Part shown: positions 63,665 through 64,000 of the stretch, piece by piece
How positions within the stretch are numbered: the first letter of the stretch is position 1
Layout of the letters: each line of letters starts with the position of its first letter
Assembly (NCBI GenBank): GCA_964019165.1
Contig: OZ025283.1
Span: 9,462,001-9,526,000, forward strand
Length of the DNA stretch: 64,000 bases
Direction of reading: 5' to 3'
Origin: Mastigias papua
Taxonomy: Eukaryota; Cnidaria; Scyphozoa; Rhizostomeae; Mastigiidae
The notes under the pieces: generated by a model
Seen by the model: only the letters and a program-made list of their open reading frames with translations
Database searches by the model: none
Told to the model about the DNA's origin: nothing
Made by a program: the position numbers and the translations under genes

Positions 63665-64000
63665 GTGTGTATTGATGTTTTTCTCATCGTGATTAGCTAA
63701 AATCTTGATTTTTCCTCAACCGTTTTATCGTTTTGAAGCAAGATTCCATATGGACAATGACATTTGATCCATGTAGATGGTATAACGATGTTGTTGTTAT
63801 TGGAAGAAATATTCCTTAATTAAGCATCCATTCTCCCAACTACTTTTTTAAGTGTGAAGTTGCATTCCATTAAACTCATCATTTGATTAGTGAATTCCAT
63901 TTGCTTTTGTTGTTGTTTTGCAGTTTTTATTTTGCTGTTTGGTTGTTTGTTTGGCGTGATACTTTTATTTGTGAGCAAGCAACTTTAGTATATTTTAGCA

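Overview
This is a eukaryotic, AT-rich, intron-bearing genomic window, almost certainly from an invertebrate animal. Two well-conserved animal genes are broken into short exons by GT-AG introns. The rest is dominated by transposon remnants, microsatellites and tandem repeats. The mix of elements (Sola-like with long inverted repeats, pogo, Penelope-like, CR1-like LINEs, MITEs) fits many marine invertebrates, including cnidarians, but the sequence alone does not fix the phylum. No bacterial genes, CRISPR arrays, rRNA or tRNA genes were seen.

Layout. 1-17 kb is gene-poor: LINE C-terminal scraps (0.2, 9.4-9.8 and 13.0-13.4 kb), a ~185-bp repeat family in one orientation at 5.9-6.6 kb and the opposite at 10.7-12.1 kb, a 421-bp MITE at 7.6 kb, a long (TA)n tract at 9.0 kb, and an unrecognised set of exon-like segments at 15.3-16.8 kb. 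17.0-17.6 kb holds a decayed copy of a CCAAT-rich repeat whose better copy is at 30.4-31.0 kb. 18,397-22,320 is a complete but decayed 3.9-kb DNA transposon with ~530-bp terminal inverted repeats, a TCTA target duplication and a broken Sola-like transposase. It is followed by a (TCA)n block, a ~107-bp tandem array (23.7-24.3 kb), a (TA)n tract (25.1 kb), a 115-bp hairpin (26.8 kb), a CCA/TCA tract (28.9 kb), the CCAAT array (30.4 kb) and an isolated exon-like segment (31.8 kb). 34.6-37.0 kb is a satellite-like array of ~21 units of 111-122 bp with an internal 226-bp dimer. 37.4-46.9 kb is nearly featureless.

46.9-64 kb is the genic part. SF3A2 (splicing factor 3A subunit 2; 9 exons, 370 residues, minus strand) runs from 59,576 down to 46,901. 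IGHMBP2 (SMUBP-2 helicase; plus strand) starts at 59,740, and its first five coding exons (323 residues) lie in the window before it runs off the right end. The two are head to head with 163 bp between start codons, which implies a shared bidirectional promoter. SF3A2 acts in the U2 snRNP. IGHMBP2 is a cytoplasmic/nuclear RNA-DNA helicase linked to ribosomes. SF3A2 introns carry an antisense pogo remnant, a Penelope-like GIY-YIG fragment and a MITE.
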